A DNA stretch of 9,262 bases from CAVPRW01 sp046727435 [NCBI: bacterium]. GTDB lineage: Bacteria; Tectomicrobia; Entotheonellia; J063. A program made the translations under genes and the position numbers. A model generated the notes under the pieces. The model had not been told where the DNA came from and searched no databases. It saw nothing but the letters and a program-made list of their open reading frames with translations. Position 1 is the first letter of the stretch. Each line of letters begins with the position of its first letter. Shown here in pieces: positions 6,076-9,262 of the stretch. The stretch spans positions 1 through 9,262 of the forward strand of contig JBKPCR010000433.1 of the NCBI GenBank assembly GCA_046727435.1, written 5' to 3'.

Positions 6076-7209
6076 TTACTGTTTCCCCATGGCTTTGGAC
6101 CATTCGTAGTGTCGGTTGGTGAAGGCTTCGTCAGGCATGAGTGACTGCACATCACGCTTGGACAGCTCCTCCTCGAATTTCTTGCGGATGAACGGCTCCT
6201 CATCTGGATACTCGATCTGGTCTTTGGCTCGATCTTCAACCTTCTCCGCATGTCCATGGAACTGCATGGGGGGATGCAGGGCAAGGTACCGTGCGTGACT
6301 GCCGCCGACGTTAAAGTGCTGGTGGAACCACCGGTTGGGTGGGACAAAGAGACTGCATTCGTGCCATGGGACGACGATTTTTTCCTTTCCTTCTTCCCAC
6401 ATGATGGAGTAGCCTTCTCCGGCAGGAATGATGATGGCCCTACCGGGACCGTGGCGGTGTGCCTTCTTGTATGTTTGCGCCGCAAACACCGACATGTGGG
6501 CTGACACCTCGGAGTTGGGGAACTGAATATACACGCTCCTGCCGCCGGCGCCTCGTCTGGCATTCTCCTCTAGTCTGTCCCAGGCCCGCATGTCCGGGAA
6601 GAAATTTCCGTACCAGTAGACACGCGTTCCGAGCGTTTCGTCGCGCTCGACAGCCTGCACCATTTTGGCTTCGGAGTATAAAGCTTCCTGCTCCGCCACG
6701 TCATCCGGCGTTTGGCGGGGGTTGTTAAAGAAGTAGTCGGGATCGGGAACGGCTGACAGAGCCAGTGGCAGGTAGCTGTAGTGAAACAGCCGCACCGGCT
6801 TGTCGCCCTGCATGTTGCTGAAGGTGTGGTGACAGCCATGGGGAAGCAAAAACATGCTGTGCTGCTGCCACTCGAAGCTTTTTTTGGCGCTGCTGCTGTC
6901 GTACCAGATGGTGGTGAGACCTCTTCCCGAAACCACGTAGACGACTTCATCGAGGGCGAACTTCAGCGGGCGCGTGGTTTCGCCTGCGGGGATCTCCGTG
7001 ATGCGGCTAGAGCTTACGCCTTCCGAGCCCATCAACTGGATAAAGGCGGACAGGCACTGGCGCTCTTCCCACCAGCCGAGTTCCACGGTTCTCAGATCGT
7101 CGACGAAAAAGCCTTTGTGGATGGGAACGCCGGTTGATTCCATCCAGTAATCGTAAGTAAACTTTTTGCTCCACATCTGCCGTTCAGGTTTGAATACAGG
7201 CTTTGCCAT
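6076..7209 (-). CDS. Double-cupin protein, EutA-associated ('ethanolamine ammonia lyase-activating' type)
   Basis: This 377-residue soluble protein has two cupin folds. The N-terminal cupin (about 68-148) has EIPAGETTRPLKFALDEVVY, lacking the HxH metal ligands of motif 1, while motif 2 (PHGCHHTFSN, 123-132) keeps histidines. The C-terminal cupin (about 228-315) has HRHGPGR (H251, H253) and PPNRWFHQHFN (H296, H298), which could form a complete metal site. I recall homologues carrying the database name 'ethanolamine ammonia lyase-activating protein', which probably reflects neighbourhood rather than biochemistry. The alternative is a ring-cleaving or other dioxygenase of the bicupin type. AGGAGA lies about 8 nt before the ATG, and the eutA-like stop is only 21 bp upstream, so the two are almost certainly co-transcribed and probably act together. 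No signal peptide is seen. The fold is firm; the reaction is unknown. Confidence 0.8.
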   Translation of the reverse strand: MAKPVFKPERQMWSKKFTYDYWMESTGVPIHKGFFVDDLRTVELGWWEERQCLSAFIQLMGSEGVSSSRITEIPAGETTRPLKFALDEVVYVVSGRGLTTIWYDSSSAKKSFEWQQHSMFLLPHGCHHTFSNMQGDKPVRLFHYSYLPLALSAVPDPDYFFNNPRQTPDDVAEQEALYSEAKMVQAVERDETLGTRVYWYGNFFPDMRAWDRLEENARRGAGGRSVYIQFPNSEVSAHMSVFAAQTYKKAHRHGPGRAIIIPAGEGYSIMWEEGKEKIVVPWHECSLFVPPNRWFHQHFNVGGSHARYLALHPPMQFHGHAEKVEDRAKDQIEYPDEEPFIRKKFEEELSKRDVQSLMPDEAFTNRHYEWSKAMGKQ

Positions 7210-7230
7210 CGATTGTTCTCCTTGGCTTTG

Positions 7231-8748
7231 CTAGTTCAGCTTGGTTCCGGGAAACATCAATGACTTGACCGTGACGGGGATGACTTCTGTGATGCCCATC
7301 GGTTCACCGATGTCAATGTAGTCGAGATCACCGACTTCAATACCATCAATGGCGATGACCTCTCGGTCCAACTTGAGCTCCTCCTTCAAGATACCGCCGA
7401 GCGATTTTGCGACATCAAGGTCCAGTGCCAGGTACACCGGGCTTTGGCTGCTTTCTGCGCTGGTGCAGATGGCCGCGACTCCCTCCGCCACTTCCCTGAG
7501 TGTTTTATAGTCCAGTTGTCCATCAAGAGATAAGGACAGGGCCAGTCCGGGGGTCAAAGCGCTACGGTCGAACTTCGCCAGCGCCTGCTGCAAGGCCTCA
7601 ATCACAGGCTGTTCTTGTGCTAACGATGCCCGGACCACTTTGAGGCCGAACGCTGGCAAGACCCGGGGACTCGAAATGTAGCTCGTCGTTCCACTTGCCT
7701 GTACGGTGTATTCCCCGGCCCCGATCACCGTGGCCCGGATGCCTTCAATCGGCTCGCGCAGGAGATTTTTCTTCGGGAGTTTTTTCAGATAATTCCTGAC
7801 ATGTTTTCCCAAGAGGGGACCGACATCGCCGTATGAAGTCCGGTCGCGGTCGTAGACGTGCTCGGAGACACCGCCGGAGAAGACGATGTGGTCGACCTGA
7901 TCCAACCGGTAACTCATGAACGGTGGCGTGACCATGAGCTGCGTTGCGAGCGAGGATGGGGGGCCGTGCTCGACCACCTCGAAAAGCACTCTGGCCATCA
8001 GAGCGGCGAAGGCCTCCTGTTGTTTTTTGGTGACCTTCTTCCCGAGTTCAAGGGTATAGCCGAGCTCGGCCATCAGCGTTCTTCCGGCATCCTCGATGCG
8101 TGTCAGCACGTTGGACTCGTCAAAGGCGATCAACCGGGCTCCGATGTTGATCGCAGCGGTTTGCGTCACGCCTCCATGGTCGATCAGCGAGAACTTCGTC
8201 GTTCCCCCTCCCATGTCCACATTGAGGACCGTCTTGTGCTCGGTTTTCGAGAGATCGACGGCGCCGGAACCGTAGGCGGCGAGGAGGGCCTCATGGTTGT
8301 GACCCGCCGCCGCGCAGATGAATTTTCCTGCATACTTCGCAAAGTACTCGACGATCGGCTGGGCGTTCTCCTTCTTGAGGGCCTCGCCGGTGATGATGAC
8401 CGCTCCGGTGTCGATATCCTCCGGTTGCAGCCGGGCCGCTCGGTAAGCGTTTTCAATGAATTGCTTGACCGTCTCGACGTCGATCAGGGTGCCGGACAAA
8501 TAGGGGGTCAGCATGATGGTGGAACGGAACAAGACTTTTCGTTCCGTGACCTTAAAGCGCCCCGAGAGCGACGCTCCTTCCCGCCTTAAGGTTAGTTGGG
8601 AGAACACCAAATGGGAGGTCGAGGAGCCGATGTCGATGCCCACGCTCTTGAGCGTGAACATTTCCAAGCCTTCAATGTCCTCCATGACGGCGTCTGGGCC
8701 TATATCGGCAAAGTCTAGGTGCTCATGGTCTTCATCGAGATCGTGCAT
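7231..8748 (-). CDS. eutA: Ethanolamine ammonia-lyase reactivating factor EutA-like ATPase
   Basis: This 505-residue cytoplasmic protein is collinear with EutA, the chaperone-like ATPase that exchanges damaged adenosylcobalamin out of ethanolamine ammonia-lyase. It has the actin/Hsp70-type ATPase signature: phosphate 1 VGIDIGSSTSHLVFS (36-50), the ITGEALKKENAQP segment (119-131), phosphate 2 LNVDMGGGTTKFSL (175-188), and the adenosine-side motif HIVFSGGVSEHVY (287-299). The IRATVIGAGEYTVQASG block (337-353) and the tail DYIDIGEP...VIPVTVKSLMFPG match enterobacterial EutA from memory. An acidic extension of about 30 residues precedes the ATPase core and is longer than in Salmonella EutA. AGAGG precedes the ATG at about 9-10 nt. 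No eutB, eutC or shell-protein gene is in the window. The 21-bp spacing to the cupin gene and the upstream ABC solute-binding gene suggest a transport-plus-catabolism operon. The family is firm; the client enzyme is not shown and may not be ethanolamine ammonia-lyase. Confidence 0.9.
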   Translation of the reverse strand: MHDLDEDHEHLDFADIGPDAVMEDIEGLEMFTLKSVGIDIGSSTSHLVFSQLTLRREGASLSGRFKVTERKVLFRSTIMLTPYLSGTLIDVETVKQFIENAYRAARLQPEDIDTGAVIITGEALKKENAQPIVEYFAKYAGKFICAAAGHNHEALLAAYGSGAVDLSKTEHKTVLNVDMGGGTTKFSLIDHGGVTQTAAINIGARLIAFDESNVLTRIEDAGRTLMAELGYTLELGKKVTKKQQEAFAALMARVLFEVVEHGPPSSLATQLMVTPPFMSYRLDQVDHIVFSGGVSEHVYDRDRTSYGDVGPLLGKHVRNYLKKLPKKNLLREPIEGIRATVIGAGEYTVQASGTTSYISSPRVLPAFGLKVVRASLAQEQPVIEALQQALAKFDRSALTPGLALSLSLDGQLDYKTLREVAEGVAAICTSAESSQSPVYLALDLDVAKSLGGILKEELKLDREVIAIDGIEVGDLDYIDIGEPMGITEVIPVTVKSLMFPGTKLN

Positions 8749-8804
8749 GCTCTATTACCTCTTGCCACGTACCATGCTGCAGGCGAATCTCCGACGGAGG
8801 CCTA

Positions 8805-8823
8805 CACGGCAGCACACGCCGTG
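8805..8823 (-). other. Hairpin between solute-binding and eutA-like genes
   Basis: CACGGC (8805-8810) and GCCGTG (8818-8823) form a 6-bp stem with a 7-nt loop in the 135-bp gap. A second, shorter inverted repeat (CTCCG-A-CGGAG) lies just downstream on the - strand. Neither is followed by a T-run, so full intrinsic termination is unlikely. Partial attenuation or mRNA end protection after the abundant solute-binding transcript is possible. Confidence 0.35.
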
Positions 8824-8883
8824 CAGCCTACTCGTCATCAGACAGGGTGTCAACCCAGTTGCGCAGGGGCGGCAGGGGATGTC

Positions 8884-9262
8884 CTATCGATCCAACCACA
8901 ACGCGGTGACGCGACTGCCGAAGTCGGCATTTAGGCTCGGGGCGTAGTTCTTCACATACGGCTGCCAGGAGGCTGTGACGACTTGGGAGGACAGGTACAC
9001 ATAGTACTGCTGCTCCGCCGCATGCCGCTGAATGGCGAAGATGAGTTGCTGGCGCGCTTCCGGATCCTTCAGCCGCCGTTGCTCCTGCAGCATCGCCGTG
9101 AGCTTGGGGTCGTTCACATGACCACGGTTGCGCAGTTGGTCCGGCATATAGGGGCCGTACAACACGCTATCAGGTTCCCAGCCACCGCCGTAGGGGCCCA
9201 TCGCCAGGCCCTCGAACTTGCCCTGGCCCGTCGTCGCTTGATACGCCCCATACTCCTGGATC
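8884..9262 (-). CDS. ABC transporter family-5 solute-binding protein, C-terminal part
   Basis: The last 125 residues of a peptide/opine/nickel-type (SBP_bac_5) periplasmic or lipid-anchored binding protein are visible; the rest lies beyond the right edge. Recognisable C-terminal features are the WEPDSVLYGPYMPD segment, NDPKLTAMLQEQRRLKDPEARQ followed by LIFAIQRHAAEQQYYVYL, and the closing stretch WQPYVKNYAPSLNADFG...ALWLDR. This is the usual end of the family, where the last helices pack on lobe I. The protein would capture an oligopeptide or another small solute for an ABC importer whose permease and ATPase genes are not in view. It is upstream of the eutA-like gene on the same strand with a 135-bp gap that contains hairpins, so co-regulation is plausible but a separate transcript is possible. 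The substrate is unknown. Confidence 0.88.
   Translation of the reverse strand, partial: IQEYGAYQATTGQGKFEGLAMGPYGGGWEPDSVLYGPYMPDQLRNRGHVNDPKLTAMLQEQRRLKDPEARQQLIFAIQRHAAEQQYYVYLSSQVVTASWQPYVKNYAPSLNADFGSRVTALWLDR

Noticed and set aside
5377-6144. 255-codon open frame on the + strand
   Set aside because: It is antisense to the CDF transporter gene, which has clear HxxxD motifs. The composition is that of a shadow frame.
6039-6563. Long - strand frame overlapping the 3' part of the cupin gene
   Set aside because: It is a shifted reading of the cupin gene and low in complexity. Only its last 37 codons, outside the cupin gene, were kept as a possible small gene.
7858-8589. 243-codon open frame on the + strand
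   Set aside because: It lies fully antisense to the eutA-like gene, whose motifs are unambiguous. The translation has no family resemblance and no ribosome site.

Overview
The window reads as chromosomal DNA from an uncultured, moderately GC-rich bacterium with two converging gene blocks and a decayed mobile-element margin on the left. The protein styles resemble, from memory only, sequences from Tectomicrobia ('Candidatus Entotheonella') and similar metagenomic lineages. These styles are an IntI-like integrase of the 'YLPHALARK' type, a family-5 solute-binding protein ending in 'ALWLDR', and an EutA/double-cupin pair. No rRNA or other phylogenetic marker is present, so the lineage is a guess.

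Left margin (1-2131). An integron-type tyrosine recombinase runs in from the left edge on the + strand. Its frame is uninterrupted, but the nucleophilic tyrosine is Asp and the beta-hairpin lysine is Met, so it should be catalytically dead. Directly behind it lies a hairpin whose flank resembles one end of an attC site. Next come an AT-rich patch with an 11-bp direct repeat and, on the - strand, a small conserved hypothetical gene broken by a nonsense codon and a frameshift near its 3' end. About 600 bp without a recognisable gene follow; a plausible sigma70 promoter sits at the end of this stretch.

Forward block (2132-4762). Three closely spaced + strand genes probably form one operon: an HdrC/HdrB-like (CCG-domain) iron-sulfur protein, an LLM-class (luciferase-like) flavin-dependent oxidoreductase, and an EmrE-type small multidrug resistance transporter. 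The first two could pass electrons to a flavin-dependent reaction. The transporter may export a substrate or product. This link is inference from gene order.

Reverse block (9262-4900). Reading leftwards on the - strand are the C-terminus of a peptide/nickel-type ABC transporter solute-binding protein, a full-length EutA-like reactivating ATPase, a double-cupin protein (a type sometimes named 'ethanolamine ammonia lyase-activating protein'), a possible 37-residue membrane microprotein and a His-rich cation diffusion facilitator. EutA normally rescues B12-dependent ethanolamine ammonia-lyase, yet no eutB, eutC or microcompartment gene is visible. The eutA-cupin pair, 21 bp apart beside a transporter, is the most interesting system here. 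The two blocks converge at 4763-4899.
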